Assembly (NCBI GenBank): GCA_001664005.1
Contig: CP016093.1
Location: forward strand, 3,897,031-3,961,030
Source: Rhizobiales bacterium NRL2
GTDB lineage: Bacteria; Pseudomonadota; Alphaproteobacteria; Minwuiales; Minwuiaceae
Length of the DNA: 64,000 nt
Direction of reading: 5' to 3'
Shown here: in pieces, positions 1 through 8,958 of the stretch
Layout: every line of letters starts with the position of its first letter
Position numbering within the stretch: the stretch's first letter is position 1
Notes under the pieces: model-generated
The model's input: the letters and a program-made list of their open reading frames with translations, nothing else
Told to the model about the DNA's origin: nothing
Databases searched by the model: none
Program-made: the position numbers and the translations under genes

Positions 1-102
1 GTCCTGATCAGCCGGATCCGGCGCAAGATCGGCCGTCACTGGATCGAGACCATCCGTGGCCTAGGCTATTCCTTCCGCGCCGATCCCGGGCCGGCCGAAT
101 GA
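1..102 (+). CDS. Response regulator, OmpR/PhoP family (C-terminal end only)
   Basis: This is the last 33 codons of a gene cut by the left edge. The translation runs from a recognition-helix pattern (LISRIRRKIG) to the wing ETIRGLGYSFR, which is the hallmark end of an OmpR/PhoB winged-helix DNA-binding domain. The stop TGA overlaps the start ATG of the histidine kinase that follows (ATGA), so the two are translationally coupled as a regulator/kinase pair. Because the kinase has the PhoQ-type HSLKTP box, this is probably a PhoP-like regulator. The receiver domain is outside the window. Confidence 0.85.
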   Translation, partial: VLISRIRRKIGRHWIETIRGLGYSFRADPGPAE

Positions 103-1442
103 CGGCAGCGGCCCGCCGGCCGTCCCTCACCCGGCGCATGATCCTGCTTTCGGTCGCCGGGGTGCTGCTGGTGACCGCGGTGTCGGCCTGGATCGGCGCA
201 CGCCTGCTGGAACGGGAACTGGACGGCCTCAGGGACCGGGAACTCGGCCGTCTAGCCGATCACATCGTCCACGATCTGCGCGAGCAGGATCTCGCCGCGA
301 TCCGCACGGGCGAGAGCGTCGGCCCGCCCCAGTTCGCCGAGATCTTCTCCGGCGCCTACTGGCAGGTGCGCCCGCTCGCCGGCGACGGTGAGCCGTTGCG
401 ATCGCGTTCCCTGTGGGACACCGCGCTGCCCCCCGCGGCGGTACCGGACGGAGCGTCAGGCTTCGGCTTCGCCGCCGGCCCGCTGGATCAGCGCCTCAGG
501 GTCTGGATCGGCCGCGTCGAACGGCCGGAGGGCGATCTGCTGGTGCAGGTGGCGACCGACACCGCCGACTACGACCGGATCGGCCGGCTGATGACCCGCC
601 TCGCCACCGGCGCCATGATCGCCGAAGGTGTGCTGGCGGTGCTCGCGGTCTCGGTGCTGGGCTTCATGAGCCTGCGCTCGATGCGGCGCTTCGCCGGCGA
701 GATCAAGGCGCTGCGCAATGGGGAGCGCGAGGAACTGAGCGAGGAAGTGCCGGCCGAGATCGCCCCTGCGGCGCAGGAGGTCAATGCCCTCAAGGCGGCG
801 CAGAACCGGCTTCTCGCCCGCGCCCGCGACCAGGCGGCGGGACTGGCCCATTCGCTGAAAACCCCGCTGGCGGTGATGATCCAGGCCGCCGAGAGCGAGG
901 ACCGGGTGCCGTCCGAACTGGTCCGGACCCAGGCCGACCAGGCGCTGCGGCAGGTCAACCTGCACCTCGCCCTGGCCCGGTCCGCGGGCGGCGCGCACCG
1001 CAACGCCGCCACCGAGCTCGGCCCGGTGCTGGACGGGATCGCGCGGGTGCTGGGTTCCCGGCTCGACGAAGCCGGCGTGGCGCTGGAGATTTCCGCTCCG
1101 GACGCCTTCCGCCTGCCGCTCGAGGAGGCCGATCTCTACGACGTGCTGGGCAACCTGCTGGACAACGCCGCGCGCCACGCCGAGCGCGCGATCCACGTCA
1201 GCGCCTTCGCCAACGGGACCGGGGACGTCGTCCAGGTAGACGACGACGGGCCCGGACTCAAGCCCGCACAGATCCGCCAGGCGCTGTCGCGCGGCCAGAG
1301 CCTGGACGGCGCGCCGGGGCTGACGGGACTGGGTCTGACCCTGGCGCAGGACATCGTGCAGAGCTATGGCGGATCGCTGGAACTGACGCCCTCGCCGCTG
1401 GGCGGCCTCCGGGTCACGATCCGGATGGGCCGCCGCGTCTGA
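99..1442 (+). CDS. Sensor histidine kinase, PhoQ-like
   Basis: A 447-residue inner-membrane sensor kinase. Membrane segments lie at about residues 14-33 and 171-192 and flank a periplasmic domain of about 135 residues. A linker follows, then the phosphoacceptor box AHSLKTPLAV with His251, and an ATPase domain with N box (LLDNAARHAE) and G boxes (DDDGPGL, GLGLTLAQDI). The HSLKTP form of the H box is the one seen in PhoQ. It starts inside the stop codon of the upstream response regulator, so the two form one operon. The ligand cannot be read from the sequence; PhoQ proteins sense divalent cations, acid pH or cationic peptides. The gene ends directly against the convergent pntB. Confidence 0.9.
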   Translation: MTAAARRPSLTRRMILLSVAGVLLVTAVSAWIGARLLERELDGLRDRELGRLADHIVHDLREQDLAAIRTGESVGPPQFAEIFSGAYWQVRPLAGDGEPLRSRSLWDTALPPAAVPDGASGFGFAAGPLDQRLRVWIGRVERPEGDLLVQVATDTADYDRIGRLMTRLATGAMIAEGVLAVLAVSVLGFMSLRSMRRFAGEIKALRNGEREELSEEVPAEIAPAAQEVNALKAAQNRLLARARDQAAGLAHSLKTPLAVMIQAAESEDRVPSELVRTQADQALRQVNLHLALARSAGGAHRNAATELGPVLDGIARVLGSRLDEAGVALEISAPDAFRLPLEEADLYDVLGNLLDNAARHAERAIHVSAFANGTGDVVQVDDDGPGLKPAQIRQALSRGQSLDGAPGLTGLGLTLAQDIVQSYGGSLELTPSPLGGLRVTIRMGRRV

Positions 1443-2828
1443 TCAGCTCTCCAGCCGGGACAGCACCGTGTCGAGGCTCTCCTTGGCGTCGCCGAACAGC
1501 ATCCGCGTGTTGTCCTTGTAGAACAGTGGGTTGTCGACGCCGGCATAGCCGGTGGCCATGGAGCGTTTCAGCACCACCGTGGTCCGCGCCTTCCAGCATT
1601 CCAGCACCGGCATGCCGGCGATGGGGCTGTTGGGATCGTCCTGGGCGGCCGGGTTGACGATGTCGTTGGCGCCGATCACCAGAACGACGTCGGTCTTCGG
1701 GAAATCCTCGTTGATCTCGTCCATCTCCAGGACGATGTCGTAGGGCACCTTGGCTTCGGCCAGCAGCACGTTCATGTGGCCCGGCAGGCGTCCCGCGACC
1801 GGGTGGATGGCGAAGCGCACATTGACGTTCTTCGCCCGCAGCCGCCGGGTGATCTCGGAAACCGTGCCCTGCGCCTGCGCCACGGCCATGCCGTAGCCCG
1901 GGATGATGATGACCTCGTTGGCTTCCGTCAGCATCTCGGCAACGTTGTCGTGGCTGGTCGCCACCGCCTCGCCCTCGACGTCCGCGGACGCCCCGCCGGC
2001 CGTGCCGAAGCCGCCCAGGATGACCGAAACGAAGTGGCGGTTCATCGCCCGGCACATGATGTAGGACAGGATCGCACCGGAGGAGCCCACCAGCGCGCCG
2101 GTGACAATCAGCAGGTCGTTGCCCAGCATGAAGCCGGTCGCCGCCGCCGCCCAGCCGGAATAGCTGTTCAGCATGGAAACGACGACGGGCATGTCGGCGC
2201 CGCCGATCCCCATGATCAGGTGCGCGCCGACGATGAAGGCGATCACGGCCATGATCAGCAGCGCCCAGACGCCGCCATGATCCTCGACGCCCAGGAACAT
2301 GTAGCCCAGCCAGACGCAGATCAGCACGGCGATCAGGTTCAGCGCGTGGCGGAAGGGCAGCATCAGCGGCTTGCCGGAGATCCGGCCATCCAGCTTGCCG
2401 TAGGCGATGATCGAACCGGTGAAGGTGATCGCGCCGATGAAGACGCCGACGAAGATCTCCACCTCGTGGATGGTCTTCTCGACGCCGATGAAAACGTTGT
2501 TGGGATCGATATAGCTGCCGATGCCGACCAGCACGGCGGCGAGGCCGACGAAGCTGTGCAGCATGGCGACCAGCTGCGGCATGCCGGTCATGGCGACGCG
2601 GCGGGCGACGTAGACGCCGATGATCGCGCCGATGATCATTGCCGGCGCGATCACCGCGTAGTTCGCGACCTGCGGCGCGGCGATGGTTGCGATGATGGCG
2701 ATCGCCATGCCGACGATGCCGTAGATGTTGCCCCGGCGCGCGGTTTCCTGTTTCGACAGGCCCCCCAGCGCGAGGATGAACAGGATGCTCGCCGCGATAT
2801 AGGCGACGGTAACGAGCCCTTGAGCCAT
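1443..2828 (-). CDS. pntB: NAD(P) transhydrogenase subunit beta
   Basis: A 461-residue beta subunit of the proton-translocating transhydrogenase, which uses the proton gradient to drive NADH + NADP+ to NAD+ + NADPH. The N-terminal ~270 residues are a series of hydrophobic helices (domain II). The C-terminal ~180 residues are the NADP(H)-binding domain III, with the typical [10 protein letters not shown] loop and [22 protein letters not shown] stretch seen here in shortened form as [19 protein letters not shown]. It lies 6 bases downstream of pntA on the same strand with its own AGGGA ribosome binding site. It is convergent with the sensor kinase gene, and the two stop codons abut. Confidence 0.97.
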   Translation of the reverse strand: MAQGLVTVAYIAASILFILALGGLSKQETARRGNIYGIVGMAIAIIATIAAPQVANYAVIAPAMIIGAIIGVYVARRVAMTGMPQLVAMLHSFVGLAAVLVGIGSYIDPNNVFIGVEKTIHEVEIFVGVFIGAITFTGSIIAYGKLDGRISGKPLMLPFRHALNLIAVLICVWLGYMFLGVEDHGGVWALLIMAVIAFIVGAHLIMGIGGADMPVVVSMLNSYSGWAAAATGFMLGNDLLIVTGALVGSSGAILSYIMCRAMNRHFVSVILGGFGTAGGASADVEGEAVATSHDNVAEMLTEANEVIIIPGYGMAVAQAQGTVSEITRRLRAKNVNVRFAIHPVAGRLPGHMNVLLAEAKVPYDIVLEMDEINEDFPKTDVVLVIGANDIVNPAAQDDPNSPIAGMPVLECWKARTTVVLKRSMATGYAGVDNPLFYKDNTRMLFGDAKESLDTVLSRLES

Positions 2829-2834
2829 GGGTCC

Positions 2835-4403
2835 CTACTCCTTCGCCTCGTCCTTGCGGAACATGCCGAGCATGCGCTGGGTCACCCAGAACCCGCCGCA
2901 GATGTTGATGGTGGCAATCAGCACCGCGACGAAGGCCAGCGCCGTCACGATCCATGACGGGCTGGAAACTTGCAGCAGGGCGCCGATGACGATGATGCCG
3001 CTGATGGCGTTGGTGACCGACATCAGCGGCGTGTGCAGCGCCGGAGTCACGTTCCAGATCACCTGATAGCCCACGAAGCAGGCAAGCACGAAGACCGTGA
3101 GATGGGCCATGAAGTCGGCCGGCGCCACAGTCCCCAGTCCGAGCAGCGCGAGGGCGCCCGCCGCCATGGCGACAAGCGATCCCGCACCCGGACGCTTCTT
3201 CTCGGGTTTGGCCGCCGGTTTCGGCAATGCCGCCGCGGCCTTCGGTTTCGCCGCGACCTCGACGGCCGGCGGCGGCCAGGTGATCTCGCCGTCCTTGATC
3301 ACGGTCGCGCCGCGGATGACCACGTCGTCCATGTTGTGGTTGGGCTGCCCGTCCTTCGCAGGCGTCAGGTCGTCCAGGAAGTGCCGCAGGTTGGAGGCGT
3401 AGAGCTGGCTCGACTGCGCCGCCAGACGGCTGGGCAGATCGACCAGACCGATGATGGTGACGCCATGACGGACCACCACCTGACCCGGTTCCGTCAGTTC
3501 GCAGTTTCCGCCCTGCTCGGCGGCGAGATCGACGATGACCGAGCCCGGCTTCAGGGTTTCCACCATATCGGCAAGGATCAGTTTCGGCGCCGGCTTGCCC
3601 GGGATCAGGGCGGTGGTGATGACGATATCGACATCGGCGCACTGCTCGCGGAACAGCGCCATCTCGGCGTCGATGAACTCCTTCGACATTTCCTTGGCGT
3701 AGCCGCCCTGGCCGGAGCCTTCCTCCTCGAAGTCGAGCTCGAGGAACTCCGCGCCCATGCTTTCGATCTGCTCCCTGACTTCGGGGCGGGTGTCGAAGGC
3801 GCGGACGACCGCGCCCAGGCCGCGCGCTGCGCCGATCGCGGCGAGACCGGCGACGCCGGCGCCGATAACCATGACCTTGGCCGGCGGCACCTTGCCCGCG
3901 GCGGTGATCTGGCCGGTGAAGAAGCGGCCGAAATGGTTGGCGGCCTCAATGACGGCGCGATAGCCGGCGATGTTGGCCATCGAACTCAGGGCATCCAGCT
4001 TCTGCGCCCGGCTGATGCGCGGCACCGCGTCCATGGCGATCACGCTCGCCTTGCGGGCCGCCATCTTCTCCATCAGTTCCGGGTTCTGCGCCGGCCAGAC
4101 GAAGCTCATCAGGGTCTGGCCCTCGCGCAGCATCTCGGTCTCGTGGACGCCGGACGGATGCTGCTCGGGCGCGCGCACCTTCAGGACGATGTCGGAATCG
4201 GCCCAGACGTCGCGGGCGCTCTCCAGCACCTCGACCCCGGCTTCGCGATAGGCCTCGTCGGAGAAGTCGGCATGTTCGCCTGCGCCGCTCTCGACGGCGA
4301 GGCTGTAGCCGAGCTTCGCGATCTGCCGCGCGACGGACGGCGTCAGCGCCACGCGCCGCTCACCGTCGTGCACTTCCTTCGGAACGCCGATCTTCATTGC
4401 CAT
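2835..4403 (-). CDS. pntA: NAD(P) transhydrogenase subunit alpha (fused form)
   Basis: A 522-residue alpha subunit. Residues 1-~380 are the soluble NAD(H)-binding domain I, beginning [19 protein letters not shown] and containing the dinucleotide fold [11 protein letters not shown]. After a Lys/Ala/Pro-rich linker, the last ~110 residues form membrane helices (alpha2 region). So it is a single polypeptide like the E. coli protein, rather than the split PntAA/PntAB arrangement known from Rhodospirillum rubrum. I chose the ATG at 4403 because GGAGAGG lies 9 bases upstream. A TTG at 4427 in the same frame has no such support. It is followed after 6 bases by pntB, so both subunits come from one mRNA. 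Confidence 0.95.
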   Translation of the reverse strand: MAMKIGVPKEVHDGERRVALTPSVARQIAKLGYSLAVESGAGEHADFSDEAYREAGVEVLESARDVWADSDIVLKVRAPEQHPSGVHETEMLREGQTLMSFVWPAQNPELMEKMAARKASVIAMDAVPRISRAQKLDALSSMANIAGYRAVIEAANHFGRFFTGQITAAGKVPPAKVMVIGAGVAGLAAIGAARGLGAVVRAFDTRPEVREQIESMGAEFLELDFEEEGSGQGGYAKEMSKEFIDAEMALFREQCADVDIVITTALIPGKPAPKLILADMVETLKPGSVIVDLAAEQGGNCELTEPGQVVVRHGVTIIGLVDLPSRLAAQSSQLYASNLRHFLDDLTPAKDGQPNHNMDDVVIRGATVIKDGEITWPPPAVEVAAKPKAAAALPKPAAKPEKKRPGAGSLVAMAAGALALLGLGTVAPADFMAHLTVFVLACFVGYQVIWNVTPALHTPLMSVTNAISGIIVIGALLQVSSPSWIVTALAFVAVLIATINICGGFWVTQRMLGMFRKDEAKE

Positions 4404-4520
4404 ACGGACGGCCTCTCCATGAAACAAACCGCGCGAATATACGGTGCCGGGTGCATATTAGAAGGGTCCGAAAGCGACGGCGGGTGCTTGATTTCGTCGC
4501 GGTGCAGCAACAATCGGCGC

Positions 4521-4967
4521 TCAGCCGAAGGCGCCGGCCATCCTGACACGGTAATCCCAGCTCATCATCCGCTCCGGCGCGATGCGGATTCGCACCTCCT
4601 CGGCGTCCCGGCCCAGCAGCCAGCGGCCGAAGGCGTGATCCTCGTCGCCGCCGTAGCGGCCATAGAGCTCCCGCAGCAGCGGCCCGCCATCGGGCAGGAT
4701 CTCCGCCCGGCCCTGCCCGCGGACGCCGAAATAGGGCGGCGCGTCGCCGGCGATCTCGAAGCCGCAGCGGGGGTTGGATTCCAGCGCACGCACGATGGCG
4801 GCGGAGCGGGCCGAGGCGCACCAGAGCGCGCCGTCCCGCCACAGGTACCAGACCGAGACGACCATCGGCCAGGCGTTGGCGCCGGCGCCGGAAAGGCGCA
4901 CCGGCACGACAGTCCGCGCCAGATGATCCTCGATCTCCGTTCTCGACCAGGGGCCTTTCAGCTTCAT
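4521..4967 (-). CDS. Pyridoxamine 5'-phosphate oxidase-fold protein
   Basis: A 148-residue split-barrel flavin-binding family protein. The visible pattern is typical of the small PNPOx-like group: strand AWPMVVSVWYLWRDGALWC, then IVRALESNPRCGFEIAGD, then VRGQGRAEILPD. Members of this family bind FMN, F420 or heme and are often general-stress or unknown-function reductases, so no substrate can be given. The open frame extends upstream to 5381, but the ATG at 4967 is preceded by GGAGAGG at a good distance and begins MKLKGPWSRTEIEDHL, a typical start, so the extension is read as noise. It is transcribed alone, divergent from the small lipoprotein gene. Confidence 0.85.
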   Translation of the reverse strand: MKLKGPWSRTEIEDHLARTVVPVRLSGAGANAWPMVVSVWYLWRDGALWCASARSAAIVRALESNPRCGFEIAGDAPPYFGVRGQGRAEILPDGGPLLRELYGRYGGDEDHAFGRWLLGRDAEEVRIRIAPERMMSWDYRVRMAGAFG

Positions 4968-5021
4968 GGTGTAATCCTCTCCGGGTTCCGTGGCGTATCG
5001 GTCGCGATACGGGAGCAACCG

Positions 5022-5195
5022 ATGCGGGATGTCATCACCAGTATACGGCACGGCGGCGTTTGCGGATGCCGCCGGCTGGCGGCGGCGGTCCTGATGACTG
5101 CCCTGGCGGCCTGCGCCGAGCACGAGACCTTGCCGGCCGGCGACACCAACCCCGCCTGCGAAGGCTATTCCGGCGGCTATACGGAGCGGTGCTGA
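5022..5195 (+). CDS. Small predicted lipoprotein (57 aa)
   Basis: A very short gene starting at ATG 5022, with GGGAG 6 bases upstream. The peptide has an Arg-containing N-region, a hydrophobic stretch LAAAVLMTALAAC with a lipobox (LAAC, acylated Cys at about position 31), and a short mature part of about 27 residues ending GYSGGYTERC. This fits a signal-peptidase-II lipoprotein of the kind often left unannotated. No family is recognised. It is divergent from the PNPOx-like gene and lies 124 bases before panB. The length and the clean lipobox are the only support. Confidence 0.55.
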   Translation: MRDVITSIRHGGVCGCRRLAAAVLMTALAACAEHETLPAGDTNPACEGYSGGYTERC

Positions 5196-5319
5196 GGCGC
5201 ATGCGGCGATCGGGGTGACACTGCGCCCCCGCGCCGTGCTAAGGACGGGGCGCCTTTGACGTCGTGCCGGCGAAGAGCGCCGCCGGCTTCTGAACCAGAA
5301 CCAGGGGAGCCCCGATCCG

Positions 5320-6135
5320 ATGTCCGCCGCCGGTCCCGTCACCGTACCCGCGATCCGCGCCCGCAAGGGCGGGACGCCCATCGTCTCGCTGACCGCCTAC
5401 GACTACCCGACCGCCCAGGCCATCGACGATCTGGTCGATTTCATCCTGGTCGGCGATTCGCTGGGCATGGTGGTGCACGGCCTCCCGACGACCCAGGGCG
5501 TGACGCTGGAGATGATGGCGATGCACGGCAAGGCCGTGATGCGTGGTGCGAAGCGCGCCCTCGTCGTCGTCGACATGCCCTTCGGCAGCTACGAGGAGAG
5601 CCCGGAAACGGCGATCCGCAACGCCATGTGGCTGATGCGGGAGAGCGGATGCAGCGCGGTCAAGCTGGAAGGCGGGACCGAGATGGAACGGACCATCCGC
5701 TTCATGACCGAGCGCGGCGTGCCTGTGCTCGCCCATGTCGGCCTGATGCCCCAGAAGGTCGCCATGATGGGCGGCTTCAAGACCCAGGGCCGCAACACGG
5801 AACTGGCCGACAAGGTCACGCGGGACGCCGAAGCGGTTACCGCGGCCGGCGCCTTCGCCACGGTCATCGAGGGCACGGTCGAGCCGCTGGCGCGCGAGAT
5901 CACGGAGAAGATCGCCATCCCCACCATCGGCATCGGCGCCTCGCCGGCCTGCGACGGCCAGATCCTGGTGATCAACGATCTGCTGGGCCTGGCCAGCGAC
6001 TACATGCCGAAATTCGTCAAGCGCTATGCCGAGACCTCGGCGACGATCCGCGCGGCGGTGAGCGCCTATGGCGAGGATGTCCGCGCCCGCCGTTTTCCCG
6101 GCCCCGAACACTGCTTCGGCGCGAAGAAGGGCTAG
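5320..6135 (+). CDS. panB: 3-methyl-2-oxobutanoate hydroxymethyltransferase
   Basis: A 271-residue enzyme of pantothenate (CoA) synthesis that adds a hydroxymethyl group from methylene-tetrahydrofolate to 2-oxoisovalerate. The family signatures are clear: [14 protein letters not shown] near the N-terminus, [13 protein letters not shown] (metal-binding Asp), [13 protein letters not shown] and [18 protein letters not shown]. The length is the family standard. The ATG has an AGGGGAG ribosome binding site. No panC is nearby. It is convergent with hmuV, whose stop lies 4 bases away. Confidence 0.97.
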   Translation: MSAAGPVTVPAIRARKGGTPIVSLTAYDYPTAQAIDDLVDFILVGDSLGMVVHGLPTTQGVTLEMMAMHGKAVMRGAKRALVVVDMPFGSYEESPETAIRNAMWLMRESGCSAVKLEGGTEMERTIRFMTERGVPVLAHVGLMPQKVAMMGGFKTQGRNTELADKVTRDAEAVTAAGAFATVIEGTVEPLAREITEKIAIPTIGIGASPACDGQILVINDLLGLASDYMPKFVKRYAETSATIRAAVSAYGEDVRARRFPGPEHCFGAKKG

Positions 6136-6138
6136 CGG

Positions 6139-6942
<804 letters not shown>

Positions 6943-6945
6943 GAC

Positions 6946-8052
6946 CTAGAACCCCACCTGCCGGCGGCGGTAGAGCAGCCAGATGAAAAAGGGACCGCCC
7001 ATCAGGCTCATGACCACGCCGATGGGCAGGTCGGCCGGCGAAGCGGCGGTACGGGCCACCGTGTCGGCCAGGGTAATGACCAGCGCGCCCAGCAGCGCCG
7101 AGGCCGGCAGCAGGTAGCGGTGGTCGGGCCCGATCATCAGGCGCACCAGATGCGGCACCGTCAGGCCGACGAAGGCCACCACGCCGGACATGGCGACCGC
7201 CGCTCCGGTCGCCAGCGCGACGAGGACGATAGCCCAGCGCTTGGCCGCCTCGACGCCGATGCCGAGGTGTCTCGCCTCGGATTCGCCGAGCGCGATGGCG
7301 TTGAGGAAGCGCGTCAGGCGCTGCAGCCCGATCAGCCCCACAGCGACGCAGGGCAGCAGGATCGTCACCTTCTGCCAGGTGGCCGAGGCGATGGAGCCCA
7401 GCAGCCAGAAGTTCAGGTCGCGCAGTTCCCGGTCGTCACTGAGGAACATCATCAGCCCGACCACGGCGGCTGCGAGCGCGTTGAGCGCGATTCCGGCGAG
7501 CAGCAGCGTGGCGACGTCCGTGCCGCCGTCGCGCTGGGCGATGCCGTAGACCAGGGTGACGATCAGCAGGCCGCCGAGAAATGCGGCGAAGGGAATGGCG
7601 TAGGCCGACAGGCCCGCCGCCGCGCCGGTCAGCAGCGGCCCGCCCAGCACGATCATCATCACCGCGCCCATGGAGGCGCCGCTGGAGACGCCAATCAGCG
7701 CCGGGTCCGCCAGCGGATTGCGGAACATGCCCTGCAGCACGGCCCCGGAAACGGCGAGCGCCGCGCCGACGCAGAGGCCGAGGACCAGCCGCGGCAGACG
7801 GATCGCCATGAGGACCGCTTCCTCGCGCCCTTCGTAGGGGATGCCGAGGTCCAGCCCCAGCAGCCGATCCGCGAGGATGGCCAGGATGTGGACCGCAGGC
7901 ACATCGATGGCGCCGGTCCCGGCGGCGCCCAGCGCCACCACCGCGAGCGCCACCGCGAATCCCGCGATCCAGAGGCGACGGACGCGGGCCCGGCCCCGCG
8001 CCCGTTCGGCCAGATCGAAGCTGTTTCGCGCCACGCCCGCCAGATCGCTCAT
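6946..8052 (-). CDS. hmuU: Hemin ABC transporter, permease
   Basis: A 368-residue FecCD-family permease with about nine or ten hydrophobic helices. Typical family segments are visible: LPRLVLGLCVGAALAVSGAVLQ (shortened: RLVLGLCVGAALAVSGAV), NPLADPALIGVSSGA, and near the C-terminus VAFVGLTVPHLVRLM followed by PIGVVMSLMGGPFFIWLL. It forms the membrane channel with HmuV and receives heme from HmuT. Its ATG overlaps the hmuT stop (ATGA), so the two are translationally coupled. Confidence 0.95.
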   Translation of the reverse strand: MSDLAGVARNSFDLAERARGRARVRRLWIAGFAVALAVVALGAAGTGAIDVPAVHILAILADRLLGLDLGIPYEGREEAVLMAIRLPRLVLGLCVGAALAVSGAVLQGMFRNPLADPALIGVSSGASMGAVMMIVLGGPLLTGAAAGLSAYAIPFAAFLGGLLIVTLVYGIAQRDGGTDVATLLLAGIALNALAAAVVGLMMFLSDDRELRDLNFWLLGSIASATWQKVTILLPCVAVGLIGLQRLTRFLNAIALGESEARHLGIGVEAAKRWAIVLVALATGAAVAMSGVVAFVGLTVPHLVRLMIGPDHRYLLPASALLGALVITLADTVARTAASPADLPIGVVMSLMGGPFFIWLLYRRRQVGF

Positions 8053-8939
8053 TCCGCGTCCCAGGGACCGGCCGGGAGCTCGATATCCGGATGCAGCGCG
8101 CGGGCGAGCCGCGCCGCCGCCTCCGGTGTGCGCGGGCCGAAGCCAAGCAGCAGCAACCCGTCCATGGCGACCACGCGCCCCGACTCGGCCGCCGGCGTCG
8201 CCGCGAGGCCGGGCAGCGCCAGCAGCGCCGCCTCCCCGCCCAGCATGTCGACGGTGCGCCGTGTCACCAGGATCACGTCCGGCGCCAGCGCCACGCCGGC
8301 CTCGGGCGTGAGCGGGCGAAAATTGGTGAAGTCCCGGATCGCGTTCTCGCCACCGGCCATTTCGATGATGCCGGCGGCAGAAGTCTCCAGCCCCGCGACC
8401 AGCGGCGCGCCGGACCCGGTCGACAGCACGAACAGCACCCGCGGCCTTTCTCCGGTTGTGGCAACAGCTTCACGAACCTCGCCCCAGCGCGCCAGCATGT
8501 CGCTCTTCAGCGCTTCGCCCGCCGCCTCCCGGCCCAGCGCAGCGGCGACGGCATCGATCTTGGCCGCAACGCCCGCGATGTCGGGCTCGTCCGGTGCGGT
8601 CACCACCTCGACGCCGGCGGCGCGGAGCTGGGTCAGCGCCTCGGGCGGTCCGGCGTCGGCCTCCGCCAGCACCATGTCGGGGAAGAGTGAGAGCACCGGT
8701 TCCGCCGACAGGGCGCGCAGATAGCCGACATCGGGCAGGTTGCGGACCTCCGGCGGATGGAAGCTGGTCGAATCCACGCCCACCAGCCGGTCGCCCGCAC
8801 CCAGCGCATGAATGATCTCGGTGACCGAACCGCCGGCGGAAACGATGCGCCGGGGCTCGGCCACCGCCGATGCCCCGCTGCCGAACAGCAATCCGAGGGC
8901 AAGGACGATGCGTCCGGTGCTTGCGGCGTGGAGGGGCAT
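8049..8939 (-). CDS. hmuT: Periplasmic hemin-binding protein
   Basis: A 296-residue substrate-binding protein with a signal peptide (hydrophobic run then ASAVAEPRR). The first mature segment is RRIVSAGGSVTEIIHALGAGDRLVGVDSTS, shown here as IVSAGGSVTEIIHALGAG, which is the start of the cobalamin/heme-binding fold (PF01497). A strong AGGAGAA ribosome binding site precedes the ATG. It sits between the outer-membrane receptor and the permease and hands heme from the periplasm to HmuUV. Confidence 0.94.
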   Translation of the reverse strand: MPLHAASTGRIVLALGLLFGSGASAVAEPRRIVSAGGSVTEIIHALGAGDRLVGVDSTSFHPPEVRNLPDVGYLRALSAEPVLSLFPDMVLAEADAGPPEALTQLRAAGVEVVTAPDEPDIAGVAAKIDAVAAALGREAAGEALKSDMLARWGEVREAVATTGERPRVLFVLSTGSGAPLVAGLETSAAGIIEMAGGENAIRDFTNFRPLTPEAGVALAPDVILVTRRTVDMLGGEAALLALPGLAATPAAESGRVVAMDGLLLLGFGPRTPEAAARLARALHPDIELPAGPWDAE

Positions 8940-8958
8940 GCGGGTTCTCCTTGTCGGG

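Noticed and set aside
2970-5195. Open frame of 741 codons on the plus strand opposite pntA
   Set aside because: Only the last 58 codons, from ATG 5022, look like a protein (lipobox). The rest is the shadow of pntA and the PNPOx-like gene.
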